Below are positions 38,669 to 46,687 of a stretch of 64,000 bases of DNA, in pieces. Position 1 is the first letter of the stretch; each line of letters opens with the position of its first letter. The notes beneath the pieces are model-generated. The model saw only the letters and a program-made list of their open reading frames with translations. It did not search any database and was not told the origin of the DNA. The DNA comes from Jannaschia formosa (GTDB taxonomy: Bacteria; Pseudomonadota; Alphaproteobacteria; Rhodobacterales; Rhodobacteraceae), in assembly GCF_003340555.1 (NCBI RefSeq), contig NZ_QPLJ01000010.1, positions 62,001-126,000 of the forward strand. The letters run 5' to 3'. The position numbers and the translations under genes are program-made.

Positions 38669-39151
38669 TCAGAGGTCGAGCGCCCAGTTCTGTTCGCGGG
38701 TGGGCTGGCCGAAGGCCACGACAGGCTTCTGGTCGAGCAGCCTGAAGCCGCTGCGCGCATAGAGGCGGCCGGCCGCGCGATGGCTCTCGTGGGTCCAGAG
38801 CACGAGGCGGCGGGCGCCGGTCTGGCGCGCATGGGTGACGACCTTGCCGAGCAGCGCCGGAGCGAGGCCGCTGCCGCGCCAGTCGGGCTCCACCAGGAAC
38901 ATCCGCAGGCGGGCGTCCTCGGGCGTGTCGCGGGCGCAGAAGACGCAGCCGATGCGGCGGCCATCGGCATCCGCCGCGATCCAGGCGCGCTCCGCCTCGG
39001 TCCGCGTCTCGATGAACCCCGACAGCAGGCGCGCGACCAGCGCCTCGAAGCGCAGGTCGTAGCCCTCGTCCCGCCAGTAGAGCTCTCCGTGGCGCTGGAT
39101 CACCCAGCCCGGGTCGCCCGGTTCCAGGTCGCGGAATGTGACGCCGTCCAT
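38669..39151 (-). CDS. GNAT-family N-acetyltransferase
   Basis: 160 aa. GNAT fold: VTFRDLEPGDPGWVIQRHGELYWRD at the start, FIETRTEAERAWIAADADGRRIGCVFCA (beta 2-4), MFLVEPDWRGSGLAPALLGKV (acetyl-CoA pyrophosphate loop, variant of RxxGxG/A) and WTHESHRAAGRLYARSGFRLL (motif B). Often such domains follow a MarR domain; here it stands alone. Substrate unknown. Divergent from the DUF6324 gene. Confidence 0.9.
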   Translation of the reverse strand: MDGVTFRDLEPGDPGWVIQRHGELYWRDEGYDLRFEALVARLLSGFIETRTEAERAWIAADADGRRIGCVFCARDTPEDARLRMFLVEPDWRGSGLAPALLGKVVTHARQTGARRLVLWTHESHRAAGRLYARSGFRLLDQKPVVAFGQPTREQNWALDL

Positions 39152-39161
39152 GGGGCCGAGC

Positions 39162-39190
39162 TTGCACGGATCGCGCCCCGGGTCTAGGCA
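39162..39190 (+). promoter_or_regulatory. Promoter of the DUF6324 gene, predicting a leaderless mRNA
   Basis: TTGCAC (39162-39167), 17-base spacer, TAGGCA (39185-39190), then six bases to ATG 39197. No ribosome site. One of the clearest examples of the recurrent leaderless layout in this window. Confidence 0.55.
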
Positions 39191-39196
39191 GGGCGC

Positions 39197-39394
39197 ATGG
39201 GCATCAACGACGAAAGCGACCTCTCCGCGAACCTGCAGATCGGGCCGACCGATGCGGGGATGGTGCGGCTCTATATCGAGGGCGACGGGATCGAGATCCC
39301 GATGGATTTCGACCCCGACGAGGCGCTGGAGATCGCCGAGGAACTGCGCGCCGCGGCCGCCATCGCCCGGAAGGCCGGAAAGGCCCGCCGATAG
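39197..39394 (+). CDS. DUF6324 family small protein
   Basis: 65 aa, acidic: SDLSANLQIGPTDAGMVRLYIEGDGIEIPMDFDPDEALEIAEELRAAAAIARK-type sequence, a small beta sheet followed by an Ala-rich helix. It resembles the DUF6324 family known from Rhodobacteraceae, function unknown. Promoter and start codon fit a leaderless transcript. A serine hydrolase gene follows within 12 bases. Confidence 0.75.
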   Translation: MGINDESDLSANLQIGPTDAGMVRLYIEGDGIEIPMDFDPDEALEIAEELRAAAAIARKAGKARR

Positions 39395-39405
39395 CGACGC
39401 TGTCG

Positions 39406-40215
39406 GTGCACGACCGGCGCCGGGGCGACCTCCGCGTCTGGCCGTGGTGGAGCGTGACCAAGACCGCCATCGCCTGCGCCGTGCTGCGGCTGGCGCGCAG
39501 GGGCGCGGTCGAACTGGACGCGCCTCTGCCCGGTTACGGGCACAGCCTTCGCACGCTGCTGCGCCACGAGGCGCGCCTGCCCTGCTACAGCGCCCTGCCC
39601 GCCTACCGCGCCGCCGTCGCGGCGGGCGAGGCCGCCTGGCCCGCCGACGACCTGATCGCCCGCTGCGCAAGCCTGCCTCGGCCCGACGGCTGGGCCTATT
39701 CCAACCTCGGATATCTGCTGGCCCGCCGCACGCTGGAGGAGGCGACCGGCCTGCCACTGGCGGAGCTGCTGCGGCGCGAGGTGCTGGCGCCCCTGAGCCT
39801 TTCGGCGCGGCTGGCGGAGGGGTGCGAGGCGCTGCCCATGACGCCGGGCTACGATTTCGGCTGGGTCTATCACGGCTGCCTCATCGGCCCTGCCGCCGAG
39901 GCGGCGGCGATGATGCGAGGCATTCTCGGTGGGGCGCTGCTGGAGCCCAGCGAGCTCGCGCAGATGACGCGCCCCACGCTGCTGGGCGATGCGCTGCCGG
40001 GGCGGCCCTGGACGCGGCACGGCTATGGCCTGGGACTGATGATCGGCGAGATGCGCGGGCGCCCGGCCGCCGGTCATTCCGGCGGGGGACCGGGCGCGAC
40101 CTGCGCGGTCTTCCGGGTCGGCGGCACCGTCGTCGCGGCCTTCGCGACCGACGCAAGGCCCGGCGTGACCGAGCGGGCCGTGGTCAGAGCAGCCCCAACC
40201 CCGGATCGCGGCTGA
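39406..40215 (+). CDS. Serine hydrolase of the beta-lactamase / PBP4* family
   Basis: 269 aa. SVTK (SxxK nucleophile), YSN (YxN motif) and HSGGGPG (the KTG-like HxG box) mark a class C beta-lactamase-like fold, as in esterases and D-aminopeptidases. No signal peptide is visible, so probably cytosolic and not a resistance enzyme. The start is uncertain: GTG 39406 is used, but coding-like residues (ATLS) lie just before it at 39394-39405. The 3' end overlaps the convergent mmcB by 32 bases. Confidence 0.85.
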   Translation: MHDRRRGDLRVWPWWSVTKTAIACAVLRLARRGAVELDAPLPGYGHSLRTLLRHEARLPCYSALPAYRAAVAAGEAAWPADDLIARCASLPRPDGWAYSNLGYLLARRTLEEATGLPLAELLRREVLAPLSLSARLAEGCEALPMTPGYDFGWVYHGCLIGPAAEAAAMMRGILGGALLEPSELAQMTRPTLLGDALPGRPWTRHGYGLGLMIGEMRGRPAAGHSGGGPGATCAVFRVGGTVVAAFATDARPGVTERAVVRAAPTPDRG

Positions 40216-40639
40216 CCTGCAGCCGCAGCGCCGCGCAGCGGGCGAAGCGCAGGGTCAGCGCCTTGCGGCGGGCGGGGGCGAGCGGCGTGGGCTCGGGCAT
40301 GCGCACGACCTCCGCCCCGAAGCCGTCGGCGAGGATCAGGCCGCTCTCAGGCGGCAGGATCCCGGTCGGGAAATCCGTGTCGACGGCCCAGAAGAAGCGG
40401 TCGCCCCAGTCGAGATAGCCCTCCCACTTCGCGTCAGACACGTAGTCGGCGCGGGACGACTTGCACTCGACGATCCAGAACTCGCCCTTCGGACCCAGCG
40501 CCATGACGTCGAGGCGGCGCCCGCGCTCGGGCGAGAACTCCTCGAGGCAGGTGAAGTCATGGGCGCGCAAATGGCGGGCGACGCCGCGGGCCAGAAGCTG
40601 GCCTGGCTGGAGGCTGGGAGCGCAGGTGTCGAGCGTCAT
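40184..40639 (-). CDS. mmcB: MmcB-family DNA repair protein
   Basis: 151 aa. PD-(D/E)xK-like core: CLEEFSPERGRRLDVMALGPKGEFWIVECKSSRADYVSDAKW, with Asp and ExK in VECKSS as the probable metal site, then YLDWGDRFFWAVDTDFP. In Caulobacter MmcB protects against mitomycin C and belongs to the DNA-damage response. No alphaproteobacterial LexA box (GAAC-N7-GTTC) was found upstream by eye. Its 3' end overlaps the serine hydrolase. Confidence 0.9.
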   Translation of the reverse strand: MTLDTCAPSLQPGQLLARGVARHLRAHDFTCLEEFSPERGRRLDVMALGPKGEFWIVECKSSRADYVSDAKWEGYLDWGDRFFWAVDTDFPTGILPPESGLILADGFGAEVVRMPEPTPLAPARRKALTLRFARCAALRLQVSRDPGLGLL

Positions 40640-40723
40640 GCGCCGCAGTGTGAACGGAGCGCGAACGCCCGTCCAGCCCGAAACCGGCGCTCGTGGCCTG
40701 AGTCACGCCGTCGCAGCCGGGCC

Positions 40724-41539
40724 TCAGACCGCCAGCAGCGTCCCCAGCATCCACAGGCCCATCACCAGCATGGCGAGGTTCTCGCTGAGCGAGATCGCCC
40801 CCAGCGGCACCTTCGATCCGCCGCCGACGCAGGCGCAGGTCAGCTCCCGCTTGTCGACATAGACGGCCTTGATCACCGAGACGGCGCCGATGGTGCCGAT
40901 GAAGATGCCGACCGGCGCGACCAGCCAGATCAGCAGGCTGCCGGTGCCGATCAGGGCCATCATGCCAATGCCGGCATAGAGTTCGAGAAACGGATAGGCG
41001 TAGCCGTAGGGCACATGGCGCCGCGCCAGCAGGTCGTAGCCGAGGAAGCCGTTCACGAAGCCCTCCACGTCCTGCAGCTTCTGGATGGCGAGCGCGACCA
41101 TCGACGTGGCGAGGAACCACTTCACCCACGTCAGGATCGGGAAGCCGTCGTAGAGGTTCAGCACGATCGCCGCCGCCATCAGCGCGGTGGACGAGAAGAT
41201 CGCGATGACGGGGGCGTAGGTCGTGTCGCCCTCGTCGAGGACGCGATAGCCGAAATGGCGCTTCAGATCGGAATAGCCGCCGATCCGGTCGCCGTCGATG
41301 AAGGTGATCGGCGTGGTCTTCACGCCATGCGCCTTCTTGAAGGCGTCGACCTCCTCGCGCGAGGTGAGCAGGTTGTCGTCGATCTCGTAGCCCTTGCGCT
41401 TCAGTATGGAGAGGGACTTCAGACCGAAGGGGCAGAGATGGCCGGGCATCGCCATCCGGTAGAGCGAGGCGCGCTTGCCTGTCCCCTCGCTCTTGTCGCG
41501 CGCCGCGCGGGGTCCGTCGATCTCTGCCGTGGCGGTCAT
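40724..41539 (-). CDS. Glutaredoxin-domain / MauE-type membrane fusion protein
   Basis: 271 aa. The N-terminal 110 residues are a glutaredoxin-like domain: YRMAMPGHLCPFGLKSLSILKRKGYEID (CPFG in place of CPYC), VKTTPITFIDGDRIGGYSDL (cis-Pro TxP and GG-Y-S). The C-terminal half has four membrane helices with SLLIWLVAPVGIFIGTIGAV, resembling DoxX/MauE, and the conserved TCACVGGGSKVPLG near the end with a Cys-x-Cys pair. A membrane thiol redox role is inferred. AGGAG lies 7 bases before ATG 41539. Confidence 0.88.
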   Translation of the reverse strand: MTATAEIDGPRAARDKSEGTGKRASLYRMAMPGHLCPFGLKSLSILKRKGYEIDDNLLTSREEVDAFKKAHGVKTTPITFIDGDRIGGYSDLKRHFGYRVLDEGDTTYAPVIAIFSSTALMAAAIVLNLYDGFPILTWVKWFLATSMVALAIQKLQDVEGFVNGFLGYDLLARRHVPYGYAYPFLELYAGIGMMALIGTGSLLIWLVAPVGIFIGTIGAVSVIKAVYVDKRELTCACVGGGSKVPLGAISLSENLAMLVMGLWMLGTLLAV

Positions 41540-41759
41540 CGCGGGTCTCCTTCTCGCCTGTTGCCAGGGTCTTGCAACCAAACGCCGCACCCGCGCGGGC
41601 GGGTTCCCGAAACTCTCCGCATGAAGCCCTGTTGTCACGGCGCCGGGCCGCGCCTATCTCCTGTCTCGGCGATGCTTCTGCGCTTCCCGTCATCCCGGCA
41701 TAATTCCGGTGGCCTTAAGCAAATCCGAGGGAGCTGGCTCTGATATGGCCCTGGTCATG

Positions 41760-41825
41760 TTACCTGGCGCCCACCTGTATATACAGGTCCTCGGGAAGAT
41801 ATGCCCGACGGTCGCCGCGGTTCAT
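41760..41825 (-). CDS. Possible 21-residue small protein
   Basis: ATG 41825 is preceded by GAGG six bases upstream, and the reading frame MNRGDRRAYLPEDLYIQ... ends at TAA 41762-41760. The sequence is charged, without membrane helix. A ten-base-pair hairpin (41835-41858) stands just before the ribosome site, and a perfect palindrome (41773-41788) lies within the codons. Existence as a gene is unproven. It sits in the 339-base gap between the hydrolase and glutaredoxin genes, where I otherwise see no gene. Confidence 0.3.
   Translation of the reverse strand: MNRGDRRAYLPEDLYIQVGAR
41773..41788. promoter_or_regulatory. Perfect 16-bp palindrome, operator-like
   Basis: ACCTGTATATACAGGT is a perfect inverted repeat and conspicuously AT-rich for this genome. 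It lies about 235 bases upstream of the glutaredoxin-MauE start. It resembles a shortened LexA site of enteric type but not the alphaproteobacterial LexA box. It also falls within the possible 21-residue frame, so it could be coding coincidence. Confidence 0.35.
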
Positions 41826-41834
41826 CGCCGCCTC

Positions 41835-41858
41835 AGCGCCCGGCTCCGGCCGGGCGCT
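41835..41858. terminator. Ten-base-pair hairpin after the hydrolase gene
   Basis: AGCGCCCGGC (41835-41844) pairs with GCCGGGCGCT (41849-41858) around TCCG, 20 bases after the hydrolase stop on the minus strand. No T tract on that side. It also directly precedes the ribosome site of the possible small protein. Confidence 0.45.
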
Positions 41859-41878
41859 ATGCGTTTCCGGGTATGGCC

Positions 41879-42598
41879 TCAGGTCGAAAGGTCGAGCTGT
41901 TCCCGCAGCAGGCCCGCAAGCGCCTCGGGATGCGTCATAGGGATCATGTGACCGTCGCCGGTCTCGGCGCGGCGCAGGCGGGGCATCCGTTCCGCCAGCC
42001 CGTCCGCGATGCGCGCGACCGGTCGTGGCGGGCTGCGCCGGGTGACGAGCAGCGGCGCGGCCTCGGGCGGCAGCCCGGGCAGGATGCGATGACAGTCCCC
42101 GACCAGCGCCCCGGCGCTCTCGGCGATCAGGTGGATGCGGTCGCGGATGTAGCGCCGGGCACCCTCCGGAAGCCCGTCCCAGGATCCGGCGCCCCAGAGC
42201 CCGTGGAAGTATCGCGCGGCCGCCGCGCGGTCGCCCGCCGCCAGGGCTTCCCGGAAGGGGGCCATGGCCTGCGCGTCCCAGTCGCGCGCCTCGGGATGGG
42301 CGGCGAAGAGCACCGGCTCGACCAGGGTCAGGCTGCGGACGCGGCCCGGATGCTCCGCCAGCAGGCGCAGCGCGACGACGGCGCCGTAGCTGTGGCCGAC
42401 GATGTCGACGGGCCCTGCGGGCGCCGCCTCCAGCGCGCGGGCGAGCGCCGCGTCCATCATCGCCCCCTCCGCCTCCGGCGCCCTGCCGTGGCCGGGCAGA
42501 TCCGGCGCGATGCCGTCCACCCCCGGCAAAGCCGCGAAGAGGCCGTTCCAGGCCGCGCCGGAGGCCAGCGCGCAATGCAGCGCCAGCAGCGGCCTCAA
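41879..42598 (-). CDS. Alpha/beta hydrolase
   Basis: 239 aa from a TTG start that overlaps the isomerase stop (TTGA). LALHCALASGAAWNGLFAAL (oxyanion region), APDLPGHGRAPEAEG, nucleophile elbow DIVGHSYGAVVALRL (Ser), and GDGHMIPMTHPEAL with the catalytic His near the end. It resembles esterases, haloperoxidases and pimeloyl-ester-type hydrolases; the substrate is unknown. Co-transcription with a glutathione-dependent isomerase-like gene suggests aromatic or xenobiotic compound handling, but this is inference. Confidence 0.87.
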   Translation of the reverse strand: MRPLLALHCALASGAAWNGLFAALPGVDGIAPDLPGHGRAPEAEGAMMDAALARALEAAPAGPVDIVGHSYGAVVALRLLAEHPGRVRSLTLVEPVLFAAHPEARDWDAQAMAPFREALAAGDRAAAARYFHGLWGAGSWDGLPEGARRYIRDRIHLIAESAGALVGDCHRILPGLPPEAAPLLVTRRSPPRPVARIADGLAERMPRLRRAETGDGHMIPMTHPEALAGLLREQLDLST

Positions 42599-43185
42599 AG
42601 GGAGGCCAGATACGTGTCCAGATCCTCGATCCTGTCCTGGCCGAAGAACCGCTCGTCGCCGACGACGTAGAAGGGCGCGCCGAAGACACCCGCCGCCACC
42701 GCGTCCTCCAGGTTGCGGGCGTAGATTTCTGCGCCCTCCATCATTCCCCTGTTCACCAGAGACCTGTCGAAACCCGCCGCTTCGAGGCAATCGCCGATCA
42801 CCTCGTCCTCGGCGATGTCGCGCTCCTCGGCCCAGCAGGCGCGGGTGATCCCGGCCACCAGTTCACCGACATCGCCCGACCCGTCCTTCGCCGCCGCGAT
42901 GATCGCGTAGGACGAAGGTGCGGGGTTCGTCGGCCAATGCGCGGGCTGCAGGTTGATCGGCATGCCCAGCTTCGCGGCCGCGCGGCGCAGTTCCTGCAGG
43001 CGGTATTCCCTGCGGCTCTCGTGCCGGTCCTTCGGTGGCGTGCCGCCGGTGCGCGCGAAGAGATCCATGATCGACAGGGGCTTGTAGGCCACCGTCGCGC
43101 CGTGGCGGGCGGCGACCTCCTCCATCCGGGTGCCGGTCAGGTAGGTGAAGGGCGAGATGGTGGCGAAGTAGTAGTCGATATGCAC
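42595..43185 (-). CDS. 2-hydroxychromene-2-carboxylate isomerase-like protein (DSBA/GST-kappa fold)
   Basis: 196 aa. DYYFATISPFTYLTGTRMEEVAARHGATVAYKPL is the thioredoxin-fold entry with the Ser of SPFTY in place of a redox Cys, as in HCCA isomerase and kappa GST. AHWPTNPAPSSYAIIAA, DVGELVAGITRACWAEERDIAED and the C-terminal FGAPFYVVGDERFFGQDRIEDL are standard. Classical members act on naphthalene breakdown with glutathione; chromosomal homologues are usually of unknown substrate. Coupled to the hydrolase. Confidence 0.9.
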   Translation of the reverse strand: MHIDYYFATISPFTYLTGTRMEEVAARHGATVAYKPLSIMDLFARTGGTPPKDRHESRREYRLQELRRAAAKLGMPINLQPAHWPTNPAPSSYAIIAAAKDGSGDVGELVAGITRACWAEERDIAEDEVIGDCLEAAGFDRSLVNRGMMEGAEIYARNLEDAVAAGVFGAPFYVVGDERFFGQDRIEDLDTYLASL

Positions 43186-43337
43186 GGGCGACGCTCCTGC
43201 GGCTCGGGGACGGGCTTGGCGGAAGGGCTATCCCGCCGCGCCGCGCGGGGCAATCGCGCGGGACGCTTTGCCCCCGCGGTCCACGGTGCTAGGGCGGCCC
43301 CACCCCGACCCGGCAGCGATTCGCGAGGCCCGCCCCG

Positions 43338-44372
43338 ATGCCCAATACCGATCCCAAGCTCATGTCCGGCAATGCGAACCGCCCCCTGGCGCAGCAGATC
43401 GCCCGGCGGATGTCCCTGCATCGCGGCATGAAGGTCGGGCTGGTCGACGCGCGGGTCGAGCGGTTCAATGACGGCGAGATCTTCGTGGAGGTGTTCGAGA
43501 ACGTCCGCGGCGAGGACATGTTCGTCGTCCAGCCGACCTCGAACCCCGCCAACGACAACCTGATGGAACTGCTGATCATGACCGACGCGCTGCGGCGCAG
43601 CTCGGCCGGGCGGATCACCGCGGTCATTCCCTATTTCGGTTATGCCCGCCAGGACCGGCGCACCAAGTCGCGATCCCCGATCTCGGCCAAGCTGGTCGCG
43701 AACCTGATCACCAATTCCGGCGTCGAGCGGATCCTGACGATGGACCTGCACGCCGCGCAGATCCAGGGCTTCTTCGACATCCCCGTCGACAACCTCTACG
43801 CCTCGCCCATCTTCGAGCTCGACATCCGCTACCACTTCCGCGACTCGATGCAGGACCTGATGGTGGTCTCGCCCGATGTCGGCGGCGTGGCCCGCGCGCG
43901 CGAGCTGGCCAAGCGCATCGACGCCCCGCTCTCGATCGTGGACAAGCGCCGCGAGAAGGCGGGCGAGGTCTCCGAGATGACCGTCATCGGCGACGTGGCC
44001 GGCAAGAAGGTCATCATCGTCGACGACATCTGCGACACGGCCGGAACGCTCTGCAAGGCGGCCGAGGTGCTGGTCGGGGCAGGTGCGACCGAGGTCCATG
44101 CCTACATCACCCACGGGGTGCTGTCGGGTCCGGCGGTGGGCCGGATCACCGAGTCGCGGCTGAAGTCGCTGGTCATCACCGACTCGATCGCGCAGCCGAG
44201 GCCGGTGCTCGACTGCGCCAACATCCGGGTGGTGCCGACCGCGCCGATGCTGACCCAGGCGATCCTGAACATCTGGAACGGCACCAGCGTCTCGTCCCTC
44301 TTCGAGACCGCGACGCTGGAGCCGATCTACGAGCCGCTCTATCCCGGTCTCGCCCTCGACCAGGTCGGCTGA
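43338..44372 (+). CDS. prs: Ribose-phosphate pyrophosphokinase
   Basis: 344 aa, makes PRPP from ribose 5-phosphate and [30 protein letters not shown], the flexible ATP loop [35 protein letters not shown] (metal and ATP) and the PRPP loop [14 protein letters not shown] are all intact. The protein is longer than E. coli Prs because of an N-terminal stretch and an insertion near HFRDSMQDL, as in other alphaproteobacteria. TTGCCC, 16-base spacer and TAGGGC about 50 bases upstream may be the promoter. Confidence 0.96.
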   Translation: MPNTDPKLMSGNANRPLAQQIARRMSLHRGMKVGLVDARVERFNDGEIFVEVFENVRGEDMFVVQPTSNPANDNLMELLIMTDALRRSSAGRITAVIPYFGYARQDRRTKSRSPISAKLVANLITNSGVERILTMDLHAAQIQGFFDIPVDNLYASPIFELDIRYHFRDSMQDLMVVSPDVGGVARARELAKRIDAPLSIVDKRREKAGEVSEMTVIGDVAGKKVIIVDDICDTAGTLCKAAEVLVGAGATEVHAYITHGVLSGPAVGRITESRLKSLVITDSIAQPRPVLDCANIRVVPTAPMLTQAILNIWNGTSVSSLFETATLEPIYEPLYPGLALDQVG

Positions 44373-44382
44373 GCGGCGCGCG

Positions 44383-44625
44383 TCAGTCCCAGAGGGTGAC
44401 GAACAGGACCACCGGGGCGATCATGGCGAACCAGATGCACAGGAAGAACGCCGCGTTTCCCGCCTTGTGGTAGAGACGCATCTCGGCGTCATCCTCCTCG
44501 CGCGGCGGCATCTTCGCGCCGGTCTCGCGCGCGTGCTGCGTCGCCGCGCGCGCGCGTTCCCACGCACGGTCGATCTCCTCGTCCAGGCGCGCGCGGCGGA
44601 CCGGGGTGAAGGCCTGTTCTTGCAT
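44383..44625 (-). CDS. Small single-span membrane protein
   Basis: 80 aa. A charged N-terminal helix (RRARLDEEIDRAWERARAATQHARE) is followed by a C-terminal membrane segment AAFFLCIWFAMIAPVVLFVTLW, a tail-anchor layout. GGGAGA stands close before the ATG. No family recognised. Converges on prs with ten bases between stops. Confidence 0.6.
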   Translation of the reverse strand: MQEQAFTPVRRARLDEEIDRAWERARAATQHARETGAKMPPREEDDAEMRLYHKAGNAAFFLCIWFAMIAPVVLFVTLWD

Positions 44626-44731
44626 CGGTGTCTCCCTCGTTTTGACTGTCGGGCAGATGGGGCTCGCCCGTGCCGCGTCCAGTGCGGAAAGGACTGTTTC
44701 GCCTCTCTGCGGAACGGATTAGTCAGGCGCG

Positions 44732-45832
44732 ATGGCGTTCGAGATACATCTGATGGCCCCTCCGGGGCTGGAGCCCGTTCTGGCGGACGAAGCGCGCGCC
44801 GCGGGCTTCGCCGATCCGCAGGTCGTGCCGGGCGGCGTGACCGTCCGGGGCGGCTGGCCGGAGGTCTGGCGCGCGAACCTGACCTTGCGCGGCGCCGGGC
44901 GTGTCTCGGCCCGGATCGGAGAGTTCCGCGCCTTCCACCTCGCCCAGCTCGACAAGCGTGCGCGCAGGTTCCCCTGGGGCGAGGTGCTGCGCCCGGACGT
45001 GCCGGTGCAGGTCGAGGTCGCGACCAACCGCAAGTCGAAGATCTACCACGCCGGCGCCGCGCAGGAACGCATCGCCCGCGCCATCCACGAGGAGCTTGGC
45101 GCACCTCTGGACGGCCCCGATCCGGTGACGGTGCGGGCGCGGATCGACGACAACCTCGTGATCCTGTCGGTCGACACCTCCGGCGAGCCGCTCCACAAGC
45201 GCGGCGCCAAGCAGGCTGTGGGCAAGGCCCCCCTGCGCGAGACGATGGCCGCCCTGCTCCTGCGCGCCTGCGGCTATGAGGGGAGGGAGCCTGTGCTCGA
45301 CCCGTTCTGCGGCTCCGGCACCTTCGTCCTTGAGGCGGCCGAGATCGCCGCCGGCCTCGCCCCCGGACGCGCCCGCGACTTCGCCTTCGAGCGGCTGGCG
45401 ACCTTCGATCCCTCCGCCTGGCAGGCGCTCCGCGCCGCGCGCCCCGCCGGCCTGCCCGACCTGCGCTTCCACGGCTCGGACCGCGACGCCGGCGCCTTCG
45501 CCGCCGCCCGTGCCAACGCGGAACGGGCGGGCGTCGCGGATCTCTGCCTCTTCGAAAAGCGCAGCGTCAGCGAGATCGTCCCGCCCGACGGCCCCCCGGG
45601 CCTCGTCATCGCCAACCCGCCCTACGGCACGCGGATCGGCGAGAAGAAACCGCTCTACGGCCTCTACGGCGCGCTGGGCGCCACGCTGCGGGAGCGGTTC
45701 GGGGGCTGGCGCCTCGGGCTGGTGACGAGCGACGCCTCGCTCGCCCGCGCCACCGGGCTGGACCTGACCGAGAGTGCACCCATTGCTCATGGCGGGCTCC
45801 GGGTGCGGCTCTACCGGAGCCGGGTGCTGTAG
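44732..45832 (+). CDS. THUMP-domain 23S rRNA (guanine-N2) methyltransferase, RlmL N-terminal type
   Basis: 366 aa. The N-terminal THUMP domain (about 40-160) is LAQLDKRARRFPWGEVLRPDVPVQVEVATNRKSKIYH. The methyltransferase domain has DTSGEPLHKRGAKQAVGKAPLRETMAA, the SAM motif LDPFCGSGTFVLEAAEIA, FHGSDRDAGAFAAA and the catalytic NPPYGTRIG. This matches the RlmL/YcbY first half or RlmK-less form. TAGTCA ends six bases before the ATG and there is no ribosome site, so it may be leaderless. Confidence 0.93.
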   Translation: MAFEIHLMAPPGLEPVLADEARAAGFADPQVVPGGVTVRGGWPEVWRANLTLRGAGRVSARIGEFRAFHLAQLDKRARRFPWGEVLRPDVPVQVEVATNRKSKIYHAGAAQERIARAIHEELGAPLDGPDPVTVRARIDDNLVILSVDTSGEPLHKRGAKQAVGKAPLRETMAALLLRACGYEGREPVLDPFCGSGTFVLEAAEIAAGLAPGRARDFAFERLATFDPSAWQALRAARPAGLPDLRFHGSDRDAGAFAAARANAERAGVADLCLFEKRSVSEIVPPDGPPGLVIANPPYGTRIGEKKPLYGLYGALGATLRERFGGWRLGLVTSDASLARATGLDLTESAPIAHGGLRVRLYRSRVL

Positions 45833-45833
45833 C

Positions 45834-46625
45834 TCAGCCGAGAATGTCCGCCATCAGGGCCGACTGCGGGTCCCTGAGCGCGTCGATGACGTCGAAATGG
45901 TGCCGCCCCCCGGCGACCCGCAGCGGCACGCCCCAAGCCCCCGCCAGCGCCTCCGCCTGCCACAGGAAGCTCGGCCGCTCCGCCCCGCCGACATGCACGG
46001 CGACCCTTGGTCCCGACAACGGCGCGCCCAGCGCCGGGCTCTCGGCCTCCGCCTCGGCGGGGTCGAGGCGCAACTCCGCATTCATCGTCTGCGGCACCAT
46101 CGGGCGCAGGTCGGCGACCGGGCTGATCGGCACGCAGGTCCGGATGCGATCCGCACTCTCCGGCGCCGCGTCCGCCATCACCATGCGCGCGACCAGATGC
46201 CCGCCCGCGCTGTGCCCCGTCAGACGGATCGGCCCTGCGACATGCGCCGCAACCGTATCGACGGCGCGGGCGACATGGGCGGTGATCTCCGCGATGCGCG
46301 CTCCGGGCGCCAGCGGATAGCCCACCATCGCGACCGCGTGTCCGCGCGCCAGCCCGCCCTCGGCGAAATGCGACCAGTCCCGCCGCCCGAACAGATGCCA
46401 GTAGCCGCCATGGACGAAGACCATCAGCCCCTCGGGCTCCCCCTCGGGCCGGAACAGGTCGATAGCCGCCTGCCCCACCGGGATCACCTCGGGCGGGTTC
46501 GCGTCGCGGAACGCGGCGGCCTCCGCGGCCCAGCGGGTGGGGTAGTCGTCCCCGCCGGGGATGTAGGGCCGGTTCGCATAGGCGCCGTCCAGCGCCGCCG
46601 TGTCCATGTTCTGCCAGCCGTCCAT
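45834..46625 (-). CDS. Alpha/beta hydrolase, kynurenine formamidase-like
   Basis: 263 aa. VFVHGGYWHLFGRRDWSHFA (HGGYW oxyanion motif), YPLAPGARIAEITAHVARAVD, nucleophile elbow LTGHSAGGHLVARM and the C-terminal GRHHFDVIDALRD with the catalytic His. HGGYW plus GHSAGG is the pattern of arylformamidase and related carboxylesterases. No kyn genes are nearby, so substrate is uncertain. ATG 46625 has GGGAGGA upstream. It lies just after the atp operon terminator on the same strand. Confidence 0.88.
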   Translation of the reverse strand: MDGWQNMDTAALDGAYANRPYIPGGDDYPTRWAAEAAAFRDANPPEVIPVGQAAIDLFRPEGEPEGLMVFVHGGYWHLFGRRDWSHFAEGGLARGHAVAMVGYPLAPGARIAEITAHVARAVDTVAAHVAGPIRLTGHSAGGHLVARMVMADAAPESADRIRTCVPISPVADLRPMVPQTMNAELRLDPAEAEAESPALGAPLSGPRVAVHVGGAERPSFLWQAEALAGAWGVPLRVAGGRHHFDVIDALRDPQSALMADILG

Positions 46626-46640
46626 CCAGTCCTCCCGGAA

Positions 46641-46665
46641 CGAAAAAGGGCGCCCGAAGGCGCCC
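46641..46665 (-). terminator. Strong intrinsic terminator of the atp F0 operon
   Basis: On the minus strand GGGCGCC-TTCG-GGCGCCC followed directly by TTTTTCG: a seven-base-pair stem with the ultra-stable TTCG loop and a five-T tail. It stands 22 bases after the atpF stop. This is the clearest rho-independent terminator in the window. Confidence 0.9.
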
Positions 46666-46687
46666 CATCCCAAGCCGATCGCGGCGG

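Noticed and set aside
41773-41788. SOS (LexA) box reading of the palindrome
   Set aside because: CTGT-N4-ACAG has half the spacing of the enteric LexA box, and alphaproteobacterial LexA uses GAAC-N7-GTTC.
41709-41951. An 80-codon + strand frame in the gap near the palindrome
   Set aside because: No ribosome site, no domain, and most of it is antisense to the hydrolase end.
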